Assembly (NCBI RefSeq): GCF_000471905.2
Contig: NW_006494719.1
Span: forward strand, 779,857 to 843,856
Origin: Amborella trichopoda
Lineage: Eukaryota; Streptophyta; Magnoliopsida; Amborellales; Amborellaceae
Reading direction: 5' to 3'
DNA: 64,000 nucleotides
The position numbers were made by a program, and so were the translations under genes. The stretch's first letter is position 1, and every line of letters begins with the position of its first letter. Shown piece after piece: positions 1 to 9,546 of this stretch. Under the pieces are notes generated by a model that was not told where the DNA came from, did not search any database, and worked only from the letters and a program-made list of their open reading frames with translations.

Positions 1-561
1 CCACACATGATGAACGGTTGGATTCGGCACATGAAGGCATCGAAGTTTCTGTAGATTCTGATCGTCGAAATTTAAGATCCGATAAAAAACCCAAGATGGA
101 AAAGTCTTCATTCGGGCATGAAATTGAGCCACATTTGTTTCAACGCGATAATGACGACATGCTCATTGTAATCCAGTGATGAAATCATGAAAAAACATCA
201 AGAAACGATTGTACTATTGATCAAAAGTTTTCAAGAGTCATAAAAACTTTGAGTCGCATGATCATGGCTTAAAAACGCGATCCGGAGCTCGAAGTTAGTA
301 GCAAATTGATCATCATGCCGAGCTCAACAAGAAAGTAATCATCTTTCAGCTAAACAAGTGTTGGAGCAACCCTAAATCGGCTTAGGAAAATCACACACGT
401 TCTAAGGCAGCAACAGGGACTGTTTTGGATTTTTTATATTGTTGAGCAGGGGCAAAACCATCATTTTGCACCCATTTTTAGATTTTTTTAATTCAAATAA
501 GTTGTAATTATCATCAATTAGGTTAGATTTTTGGCATCCACTCACGTTTTGAGCCTAATTC

Positions 562-569
562 TATAAATA
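562..569 (+). promoter_or_regulatory. TATA box of the composite LTR
   Basis: TATAAATA lies at the end of U3 and just before the TC-rich tract. The same block in the inverted copies reads TATAAATA at 46026-46033 and TATACATA at 39027-39034, in each case next to the conserved word CCAATTCTATA. This should be the retrotransposon Pol II promoter. The function is inferred from position and conservation. Confidence 0.7.
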
Positions 570-659
570 TATGATAAACCTAATTGTAAGGGGCTTGCTC
601 TCAAGCTTCGATTTCATGAATAAAATTTAAGAGTTTTACATTGAAATTGTGGGTATGTC

Positions 660-2590
660 TTGGAGAGAGAGAGAGAGGAGAGAGAATAAAAAGTTTGGTA
701 TCCCTCGATGAAGGTCACTTTCTCTCTCCTCTCTTCTCTCTTCCTCTTTTTTCTTTCTCTCTCCTCTATTCTCTCCCTTCTTATTTTTCTATCTCTCTAC
801 TCTCCTCTTCTCTCTATCTCTTTCCTTTTAGCTTTAAGCACACATGACAGTAGCCATCATTGTGCGTGTCTCTCTTCTCTCTTTCTCTTATTTCTTTCTC
901 TCTCCTATTTCCCTCTTTTTCTCTCTCCTCTCCTTTTCCTCAGTCTCATGTTCTTGTCTCAATATTTCTCTTTCTTCCTCTTTCTATCTCTCTCTTCACT
1001 CAACACGCATGGCAGTGGGCCATCGCCGTGCATTTCTTCCATCCCCTTCTTTCTTCTTTTTCCTGCTCTTTCCTTCACTTACTCATCCCCTTTGCTTTTC
1101 TAATCCTTCCTCTCTCTTTCTTGAACTCCTTTCTGCCCTCTCCTCCTTTCTCTTCTTTCCTTCCTTTCTCTTTCCTCTTTCCTAATCTCTCTTATTTCTT
1201 TCTCCATATTCTTTTCTTTGTCTCTCTTCTCCATTCATGCATGACGGTGCCTATCGCTAGGCATGATGTACTCCTTCTTTTAGAACATGCACATTGAGCC
1301 GAGTCTTAACCCGAGTGGCGGGCCAGACCACTGTCCAAGTTCCTCCTGTCTCATGTCGCACATAGTGATGCTCATCGCTCTGCACGACATTCCCTTTCCT
1401 AAACTCTGACAAGGATATTAAACCGGGCCCTTTCCCGAGCGATGCTTCGGGTTGTGTCTAGATGCACGGCGATGCCTATCACCGCACGTGTCTTTTTCTT
1501 ATCCATGTTCTCTTTTTCTCTCTCTCCCCTGTCATGGACGGTAGAACTTATCGCCGTCCATGTTCTCTTTTTCTCTCTCTTTCCTATCATAGACGGTGGA
1601 ACCCATTACCGTTCATGTTCTCTTTTTCTATTTCTTTCCTGTCATGGACGACAGAACCCATTGTTGTCCATGTTCTCTTTTTCTCTCTCCCTTTCCTGTC
1701 ATGGACCGTGAAACCCCATCATTATCCATGCTTCTATCTTTCTTCTCTCTCCTCGGTCATGAACGACATAACCTCATCACCATCTATGCTTTCTCCTCTC
1801 TTCTCTCTCTTCTGTCATGGACGGTGGAATCCCATCGCCGTCCATGCTTCTTTTCCTTTCTTTTTCTTTTGTTTTTCTTCTGTCATAGACGGCGGGACCT
1901 TATCACCGTTCATGTTTATCTCCCTTCTTTCTCTCTCTTCTCTCCTCTTTCTTCTTTCTCTCTCTTCTCCCCTCTTTTTTCTTTCTCTCTCTTCTGACTT
2001 TCTCTTTTCCCCTATTGTTTCTTTCTCTCTCTTCTGACTTTCTCTTCTCCCCTCTTTTTCTTTCTCTCTTCTTATTTTTTATTTCTCACTCTTTTTTCTC
2101 TCTCTTCTCCCTTCTCTCTTCTGACTTCTCTCTTCTCTTCTTTCTCTCTCTTTTGTACTTCTCTCGTCTCTTCTTCCTGTCTCACTCCTCTCTTTCCTTT
2201 CTTTCTCTCTCTTCTGACTTCTCTCGTCTCTTCTTTCTCTCTCTTCTTCCTCTCTCCCTCCTCTCTTTCCTTTCTCTTCTTCCTCACTTCTCATCTTTTC
2301 TTCCTTTCTTCCTTTCTTCTTTCCTCTCTATTCTTTCCTTTCTTCTTTCCTCTCTATTCTTTCCTTTCTTCTTTTCTCTTCTTCTTCTTCTTGTCTCTTC
2401 TCCTCTCTTCTATTCCCTTCTTCTCTTCTTCTTCTCTCTCTTATGACTTCTCTCTAATCTCTCATCTATTTATCTCCCTTCTCTTCTCTTCTTCTTTTTC
2501 CTTTTCCTTCTCTATCTTTCTTCTCTCTAATCTATCCCTCCTTTCTTTTCTCTTTTCTTCTCCTTCTCTCTTTCCCTCTCGTTTGACCAA
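660..2590 (+). repeat. Polypyrimidine tract of the LTR (R/U5)
   Basis: After a short GA run (661-690) the + strand is nearly all C and T for about 1.9 kb, mostly TCTCTCTT/CCTTTCTT words. Palindromic units break it at regular spacing. Equivalent tracts are 34936-36540 (+) and, as GA-rich DNA, 37440-38920, 44319-45950, 47880-49160 and 63420-64000. Long open frames through these tracts, rich in Ser, Leu, Phe or in Arg, Glu, Lys, result from the biased composition and are not genes. Such tracts can form triplex (H-) DNA; that is general knowledge, not something shown here. Confidence 0.85.
1234..1913 (+). repeat. Array of short palindromes, CATGGACGG type
   Basis: Units of about 30 bp start near 1234, 1459, 1530, 1588, 1642, 1700, 1758, 1817 and 1883, with a spacing of about 58 bp in the regular part. 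Each has a left arm like CATGGACGG and a right arm like CCGTCCATG around a 10-13 nt loop. The unit at 1817-1847 has the cleanest 9-bp stem. The spacers are TCTTTTTCTCTCTCTTTCCTGT-like. The same array recurs at 35570-36000, 37850-38150 (inverted) and 44590-44970 (inverted). Confidence 0.8.
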
Positions 2591-3299
2591 GAGACAGGAT
2601 AAGTCAAGCACTGCTCTGGGTCGAGTAGTATTGCCACCGTGTCAATCTGAGTTACTGTGTCTGTCATGCTGCCACAACAGGCTAGCCATCGTGGCTGGCC
2701 GGTTAGTGTTCGTTCTGTCGTCGAGTAGTATTGTAGTAATGTCGGTCTGAGTTACCATGCTAGTTTTGCTACCACGTCGGGTCAATCACTTACTGGTCTA
2801 GCCACTGTGTCAATCTAGCTACTTGGTAAAATTCTTCTCTTCTCTGTCCTTTATTCTCTCTCTTTCTTTTCCTTTCATCACCCCAACCTCTATCCTCTTA
2901 TTCTTTCCTTCTTCTTTAGATGTGCACACCTGTGCACATTTGCTCAAAGACAAGGTGGGGTCCCTTGGCCCTTGTTTTGTAAAATTAACAATGTGTGTGT
3001 GATCGCAATATCATGAGAGTACAAGTTATGGGAGGAGATTTTGAGCCAGTTAAAGGACTGGGGGACTTTCCATCGTGATCTAAGAGGACGCCCATGCAAG
3101 TCAGCTCGAGTGATTCACGAACCCATGTGAGGTGTGTCCAGCCTCATACCAAATTCTTCTCTCACCAGTTGGTTTACCTGCCCTTGTTTCCTAACAAAGT
3201 TCCCAAGAGAGCGGTCTCAAGTCCCGAGTTCTCCTTTAAACTCGAGACACATGCCACCAGGTCATCTCAACTCGGGGGCGAGATTGAGGCATCTTACCA

Positions 3300-3325
3300 G
3301 CTTAACCTTGTTGGGGACTTACTAC
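3300..3325 (+). other. Degenerate primer binding site of copy 1
   Basis: The sequence right after the LTR keeps GCTT and TTGGGGACTTACTA, which align with the intact site of copy 3 (62761-62778, inverted). The central GGCGACTCCAC part has been replaced or deleted. The flanking CTTACTACCCC also matches copy 3. The site is non-functional as read. Confidence 0.6.
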
Positions 3326-3757
3326 CCCTTTGTCGGATAGTCCTTTTTTGGCTAGTCTCTCCTTTGTTTTTTTTTCTGTATTGCACACACACCTGGCTTC
3401 CGGGTTCCTTAACCCATTTATTTAGATCGAGGATTTTCTCATCCCTGAATTCACGAGCTTCCCCCTAGAACAAGTTCCTCGAACTTCGTTCCCAACTTTC
3501 TTTTTTAGCAACGACCCAATGTCGAGCTCCTAGGTCTTAACCTGGGCAGGTGTGAGAAGGGACTTAAACGTTCCTAACTCCCCATCTTCTAACTCTGGTG
3601 GAACTTCCACCAAAGCAGTTTGCATCGGTAGCACATATGCTACCACTTACAGCACGCACCTTGTCACCGGCAAGTCACTTGCCGACGTATTGTTGAGGTA
3701 CGCAGAAAGGCTACCCAGTCCCTTTATGTAAAAGGCAAGGAAGTTGCCATTGCACCT

Positions 3758-4183
3758 GTGGGTCGCCGCACGGCTACCCCCCACATTCCTCCATCACCTC
3801 GGGTCTCTATGTTTAGAAACTCAACACATCGAGGTAGAGACCCAGGAGCCTCCATGGTAAGCACACACCCTAAGGCTCGTGGGTCACCCACTCGAGCCAC
3901 ACCTCGGGGAAACCTTTGTGTGATCTTGAGTAAGTGTCCAGGATCAAGCCTCCTCAAGCTAAAACCTGTACATGTGCATGTGTATCCCACTACTTGGGGC
4001 AACGTTGTCGCTATGCTAACCCCAGTACATGGAAGACGACCCCCTTGTCCTCCCTGGTACTCGAAGATTGCCATCTTGAACCAGCCCCGTCATCTCAATG
4101 ATGCCTCTGGAGCTCATAAGAGAGCTCCGGGCAAAGGCTTGATGGGAGATCAAGTCCTTCGTCCTCCGTCCTCCCCGATCTAG
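3758..4183 (+). CDS. Leader ORF upstream of gag (unknown, Pro/Arg-rich)
   Basis: This is an open frame of 141 codons in the untranslated leader between the primer binding site and gag. I do not recognise a domain. Its middle part (KARGSPTRATPRGN, then KCPG, then a YPTTWGN/RRPPCP stretch) aligns with the open frame at 62399-61788 of copy 3, which reads KARWLPARVTPRGN, RCPG, HPTTQDN, RRPPHP. Conservation of an open frame in two diverged copies suggests a real leader protein, and Ogre-type elements are known to carry an extra ORF before gag. General nucleotide conservation could explain it instead. The rest of the leader (3326-3757, 4184-4400) shows no other feature. Confidence 0.4.
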   Translation: MGRRTATPHIPPSPRVSMFRNSTHRGRDPGASMVSTHPKARGSPTRATPRGNLCVILSKCPGSSLLKLKPVHVHVYPTTWGNVVAMLTPVHGRRPPCPPWYSKIAILNQPRHLNDASGAHKRAPGKGLMGDQVLRPPSSPI

Positions 4184-4409
4184 GTTGACCCCAGTTTTAG
4201 GCTCACACCCAATGCTCCACCTAATGGAGACGGCTCTCTCTTGTGCAAGAATGACCGACCAGTCACAGTCTCGATCGCAGTTCTGACATGAGGTTCATCA
4301 AAGCCTCAAATCGAAGCATGACAGGGATCTACAAATCCTGACCAGGGAAGCCACTAAAACAGTTGGGACGCCCAGCTTTGATGACCCTATTCACCAGAAC
4401 CCCTTCTAC

Positions 4410-6360
4410 CCTCTTTAATTGACAAAGCTTGAAGAAGATGTGCGTGAATCTTGCATCGTGGTCAGCGTCATAGAAGAAGACCCGACCACCCAGCAGCCAC
4501 GGTCCCAAGATCATCTAGAACCGGTCCTCGCGCGATAGACATGTAAGACTTGAGTTCAATAGGGGCATGCTGAGCCCTTGCGAACCAATATGCCGCAGAC
4601 GACACGTCAAGCTTGGAAGCCTTCAACTACACCCTAGGCTAACCTCCCCGAAGAAACGGTCACTGTAATGGTGGTGAATGAACCTAATGATAGCCAAGAA
4701 GAACGCATGGATAGGTTCGAACAGATGGTGCATGCAATGATGGAGAAGATTGATATCATGGAAAGCATGCTGTCCCCGGTCAATGTACCCCATCATGAGG
4801 TCGACTCTCATCACTCGGATGAGGTAGCTCCAAGGCAATCTCCTCCTCCTGCCTCACTGGAAACTTTCGTCCCTCACCTCGTCTCACAGGCAGACATTAA
4901 CGCTATGGTGACCCGTAGTTTGAAGAACAGACAAATCCCAGGTATACAAGGTACAACACTTTACCAAAAGTCGTACCCCTCCTACATTGATCAGATTCCG
5001 TTTCCCATGGACTACAAAAAAGGGAAGTTACCCCTGTTCAACGATACGACATTCCCACACCAACATATCACGTATTTCCAAGCGGCATGTCAAGAGACAG
5101 CAGCTGATGGGAGACTCCTCCTCCATTAATTTGTTGAAACCCTTGATGGCCCGGCCTTTCATTGATATGCTCGGCTTTCCCCAAATTCAGTACATACTTG
5201 GGAGGAAATGAAGCAACTTTTCCATCAGCGCTTCTATGAGGTCGAGAGAGAGGTCCAAACAATCGAGCTTCTCACATTGACCCAAGAGCTTGACAAACCC
5301 GTGGATCAATTCATAGCAAGATGGAGAGATTTGGCTGCTCGCCATCCTAATCCCATGTCTGAGAAGGATGCAGTCCAGACTTGTGTACAAAACATGCGAC
5401 CTGAGATTACTTTACAAGTTGAGGCCTCCAATCTGACCTCCATGTCAGAGCTGGACTCTAAGTCAATTCACATAGAGAGTCTGTCACAACACCATGGCGG
5501 GTCATGTCAACAGTCTTCGAGCTCGGAAAACAACTAGGGCAACGGTAATTCTTGAACTAACACCTAGAGCAATCAGCAAAAAGGTGTAATCAGTGCGGCC
5601 GTCACCATAATCATTTCGAGGAAGTCTGCCTCTTAGACTCTTGATCTCTCAAAAGGTGTAGGAACAACAAGGACAATGCTTCAGGGAGGAAAGCAGCAGC
5701 AATCATACAACTGGGTACCCCCATCTGCGAACCTTAATCGAGATGATTATTTGTCCAGGCATAAGAATAAAGTCTACCCTTTTGAAAAGGAATGGGTTCC
5801 CGCGCTACTTCGATTATTACTGGAGCAGAACATGATCGAGCTGCCTGAGACCAAGTTCCCTGATCAAGCTAGACTCGACACCCACGCAAACTACTGTTCT
5901 TATCATTGAAGGATAAACCACCCCACAGTGGAATGCTACACACTTAAGGACTTTATCGAGGCTCTGATCCAGAAAGGTTAGTTAAAACTCGAAGAACTTA
6001 AGAAAGCATTCAGGGCAACTGAGGATGCCCACGCAGTGATAGTATAAGAGGAAAGCAAAGTACCACACTCTTTTGATGACTTGCCATCGGATCTCCTTCA
6101 GGCTTTGTTTGGTATGATGCTCCAACAAGGACTCGTCACACCAAAGTTGACAAGGCAGTCAAGCGCTTTGCTCAAGGAACCAAGAATCACTAGTGCTCGT
6201 ATCACCTGATATGGGGCCACAGGCTGAGCAAATGTTATGGGCTCGAAGCCATAGTCGCAAAGAAGGTGCGAAGAGGTCACATTTCCTACCCCTTCATGGA
6301 AGAACACCCACAAGTTAGTGACCCCATCCACGAGAATACTTTAGTGTAAGAATCTCATGT
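4410..6360 (+). pseudogene. gag of composite copy 1 (frameshifted)
   Basis: Gag would form the capsid of the retrotransposon particle. The N-terminal part contains VVNEPNDSQEERMDRFEQMV, a short coiled-coil-like stretch, and SYPSYIDQIPFPMDYKKGK. After a frameshift near 5130 the capsid core follows at 5208-5537: FHQRFYEVEREVQTIELLTL, then PVDQFIARWRDLAARHPNP. This is the pattern of the Retrotrans_gag family. A stop at 5535 and a second frameshift precede the zinc-knuckle-like segment near 5676-5940 (ANYCSYH, then RINHPTVECYTLKDFIEALI), a C-x2-H...H-x4-C form typical of Tat/Ogre Gag. A second knuckle near 6190-6240 is destroyed. The start is uncertain; homology with copy 3 begins near 4410 (SCIVVSVIEEDPTTQQPRSQ). 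Confidence 0.75.
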
Positions 6361-7620
6361 TGATGCCTCCGATCTTGCTGAACCCTTGACTTCCCATCCA
6401 TATAGAGTCTACCATGGGAGAAGAAGACTCAAGTTCTTAAAGCGAGAGGCAGTTCACTAACTTAGGGCTGCTCACAAACCTAGCAAGACGAATCAAGCCC
6501 CTCCCAAGGAAACCATACGGAGACGAGTGCTAAAGGCTGCTCGTCGTAGGAACAAGATTCCTCTACCGTCGGTCAAGCAAGAATTTCTCTGACCTCTTCC
6601 ACCACTGCCAACCTTACAGGTCTTCATCTCCGACGCGATCATTCATACTCCCTCACCTCACCAAGAGGACATCCATGAACCATCTCCAACCCGGGGCACG
6701 TCTAATGAGGGTGACGACATTAAAAGCACCCCCCAATGGTCTAAGCAAGGGAAAACCCCCAAAAAACCCCCTGCACATGTCCAACTCTGGTGATGATGTA
6801 AAAAGCTACCCAAAGCGGTCCGATGAGGAGAATGACCTTAAAAGTCCCTCATCTACTAACCCCTCTTCTTCCTCTTCCACTTCCTCTTCCTATTCGTCTT
6901 CTTCTCCTCCTTCCTCTTTTATATCGATTGTAGGTTCAATCTTGAAATGTCCAGACTTCGAGGCCCTCGACAGAGAACTCCAAGGAACAAATATAAGCAA
7001 GACATACCAGAGGCGGCAGAGAAAGACGCTAGCTCAGGCTGCTGGATTCTTGACAATCGTTTACGCCCTAGCTGCTCGAGCCACGTCAGAGCCATCCTTT
7101 TCTATAAAGAAGCACAAGAGGTCAAAGTCGAAGAAACCTCAGTGGCCCCTAGAGCCCGACTTTGAGCAAAGACTGAAAGAATAAAGAGGACAGAGCTTCT
7201 ATTCTTAGTAAGTCTGTCACTTGGTAAAAATCTCAGACGCACCACCCAACACGGGGCAAATGAACCTGAGATTAGGGAAAATGCTGCAACCTCCACCTCA
7301 GAAGCCAAGCGTTTTGAAGTTTCCTAGTCCACCGTTTCTCCCTCACCTGAATACCCCAAACAATTTACCCATCCTTGAGCTCCCTTGTCTCCTTCCTCAC
7401 CCAAATACCTCGAACAATCCACCTCCAATTTCTTAGGATGCCTCTGGTCCCATATACCCAACCACCTTCTAACCCTCAACCGAAAACCTTCACCCCACTA
7501 AAAAAAATCCCATAATCCACTCAGACCATCCAAACCAAGCCGGTTGCGCAACCAAGACAGCCAGCAGCCCAAAATAAACCTTCTCCACCTAAACCTTCTC
7601 CTCAACCTACTATACCACCC
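6361..7620 (+). pseudogene. Ser-rich, basic and Pro-rich Gag-protease linker, copy 1
   Basis: The clearest open stretch (6675-7184) has a long Ser run, then CPDFEALDRELQGTNISKTY, RQRKTLAQAAGFLTIVYALA, a basic KKHKRSKSKK segment and PQWPLEPDFEQRLKE. All of it is shared with copy 3 (59394-58648) and partly with copy 2 (around 44100-43900). It is followed by MNLRLGKMLQPPPQKP and a Pro-rich stretch in several frames (7221-7620). The role is unknown; the basic block could bind nucleic acid. Frameshifts break it at both ends. Confidence 0.6.
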
Positions 7621-7626
7621 AAACCA

Positions 7627-8854
7627 GTGGTAGGACCAAGAGCACAAAAGGCTGACGAGGAAAAAGTGAAATACGATGTGATTGGGAACCTGATGAAGCT
7701 TCCAACCCTTCTCAACATCTATGATGCTCTCATGCTCTCAAGGGATTATGATATGGTTCTGGTTCAGCCTCTTTCCAATCAAGAGGTGTACGAGATCGAG
7801 GTGGAACCCATTGAGGTGGACTCAGCGATCTTGAGTGGATGTATGGTGATCACCTTCTCAGAGGATGATTTGCAATTGGGAGAAAAATTTTACATTCGCC
7901 CTTTCTTTGTGACTGGGGAATTACATGCATGCTCCATCAATCGAATTATACTTGACGGAGGGTCAGCAGTCAACCTTATCCTAAGGAGGATCCTCACTCG
8001 ATTGGGATTAGGCTCTGAGGATCTCACTCCGACTCACATCACAGTTCAGGGGTTCACCTAGTTATGAGAGATTACCTTCTCAGAGGATGACTTGTAATTG
8101 GGAGAAAAATTTCACATTCGCCCTCTCTTTGTGACTGGTGAAATACATGCATGCCTCATCAACCGAATTATGCTGGATGGAGGGTCAATAGTCAACGTTA
8201 TCTCAAGGAGGATCCGCACTCAATTAGGATTAGCTTCTGAGGATCTCACTTTGACTCACATCACAGTGCATGGTCCACCTTCGTCTCAAGATCGGTGAAT
8301 TAAACAATTACGCTCAATTTCATGTAATAAACACCGACACATCCTACAACATCGTTCTCGACCACCCGTGGCTCCATGACCAGGGGGTGGTTCCATCCAC
8401 ATTACATCAGTGCTTCAAATGTAGTAGAGATGGGAGACAGTATACGGTCTATGTCGATAAAAGACCATTTCCTAGAGCCGAAACTCACTATGCTGATGTC
8501 AAGTATTACTTCAAAGATTCAGTGTCAACGCAAAAGTCAAATGATGGTGATCATAAGTTTGTGAGGAAGACAGAACCTTCGCCTCATGAAGATGTTGAGG
8601 ATATCGGGCGAACACTAGTGAACATGTTCAAAGAAGAGGAAAGACAAGGAAAAATTCTCCCTTTGACTCCCATTCATCCTAGTAGGCCATTCTCCATCCT
8701 TGAGGAAACTCCATATTTGCCAAAAGATGAGGCTTCCCCCTCTAGTTTTGGGTCGACTTTCCAAGAAGATGAACCAGAAGTCATTCTTGAGATTGAAGAA
8801 GTTATGGGGATATATCTTCCTGCTCTGAAGGTGGCCTACACGCCGGACCATTAA
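7627..8854 (+). pseudogene. Retropepsin-like aspartic protease, copy 1
   Basis: This is the retrotransposon protease that would cleave the polyprotein. The upstream linker reads KYDVIGNLMKLPTLLNIYDA; then come ITFSEDDLQLGEKF and the active-site region RIILDGGSAVNLI, where DGGS replaces the usual D-T/S-G-A and keeps the catalytic Asp and Gly. After a duplication, the second half at 8270-8854 has SYNIVLDHPWLHDQGVVPST followed by LHQ, the usual C-terminal signature in Tat elements (normally LLGRPW). An acidic tail follows. Stops at 8059 and near 8094 and a frame change near 8280 inactivate it. Confidence 0.8.
7840..8283 (+). repeat. In-frame tandem duplication of the protease active-site segment
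   Basis: The blocks 7840-8061 and 8062-8283 are diverged direct copies of 222 bp (74 codons). Both run from the ITFSEDD motif through the active site to THITV. The first reads ILDGGSAVNLI and the second MLDGGSIVNVI. Copy 3 has only one unit. The second unit has a stop where the first has a Gln codon. Confidence 0.85.
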
Positions 8855-9409
8855 AAAGTCCTGCATGTCCCCATTGCACTCTTGAAAGGAGAACTGGCGC
8901 ACCAAGCACCGTGGAAGGTACTCCAAACCCGGTCTCCCAAAGCAAAGAGGATGCTTCTCATCCCATTGTAAGGTCAGCTCAAGTCGGTAGTCAGCTTTAG
9001 GTCTTGCGCTTCCCTGATTCTTTGGGAAAAGAGTTGTCGAGGAAAGGACGACCCTCTCACCCTCAAGAGCAAGATCCTCTGGCGGAGTTGAGAAGCAAAG
9101 TTTGCAGTCTCCAGAACCAATTTGGGGTTATGCATATCGTTGCAAAACATCTAAAGGAGTTTGTGCCTGAGACCAAGAGCTATGGCGGGCTTAAAGTGAA
9201 TACACCTCGAACGGAGGCAAAGCCCCTTCTGCTTGGACTATTTACAGTGAGAATGCTCATTACATTAGGAGAACAATGAATTATGAGCCCCAGTCTAATC
9301 AAACATTAAGGGAAGAAGAAGCAACTGCTCCCCCATTCGAGGTCATTGAAGCCACAATAGCTTGTCAAAAGATGAAGCAAGGCATAGGGTATTCTGTCTT
9401 GACCCCCTG
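8855..9409 (+). pseudogene. C-terminal tail after protease, ending before any reverse transcriptase
   Basis: Broken frames encode LAELRSKVCSLQNQFGVMHI, KHLKEFVPETKSYG and finally FEVIEAT...KQGIGY before a stop at 9407-9409. The same tail closes the gene in copy 2 (near 42860-43200) and copy 3 (57264-56790). In autonomous Tat elements a comparable linker leads into the reverse transcriptase. Here, in all three copies, coding sequence ends at this point and the antisense PMD gene begins within about 100 bp. Confidence 0.65.
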
Positions 9410-9546
9410 AGACAATGAACATTTTGAGAGGCGGTCAAGCCCAAAAGAAGGAAATGAAGTGCAGTGAAGTAAAAATAAGAATAAAATCATGCAGGAAAAT
9501 GAGCCAGAGGAGAAAAAGAGGCATTTCATTCATAAATCCAAAATTT

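Larger units (their letters stand above)
1..3299 (+). mobile_element. 5' LTR of composite copy 1 (first ~750 bp missing)
   Basis: Bases 1-560 (U3) match 18328-18861 in the same orientation, and 39110-39560, 46140-46560 and 49380-49800 inverted. A TATA box follows at 562. Then come about 1.9 kb of TC-rich sequence with palindromes, and a unique-looking tail (2591-3299). The tail matches 47313-47831 directly and 36741-37180 and 62783-63190 inverted. The tail holds the short palindrome GTGCACACCTGTGCAC at 2932-2947, also recognisable in the other copies. The right end is placed at the CA of 3298-3299, just before the primer binding site relic. Comparison with 17585 implies that the LTR starts about 750 bp left of the window. 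Confidence 0.8.

Noticed and set aside
708-2446. Long open frames rich in Ser, Leu and Phe
   Set aside because: They arise in every frame of a C/T-only tract, share no motif with proteins, and reappear as Arg/Glu/Lys frames on the other strand.
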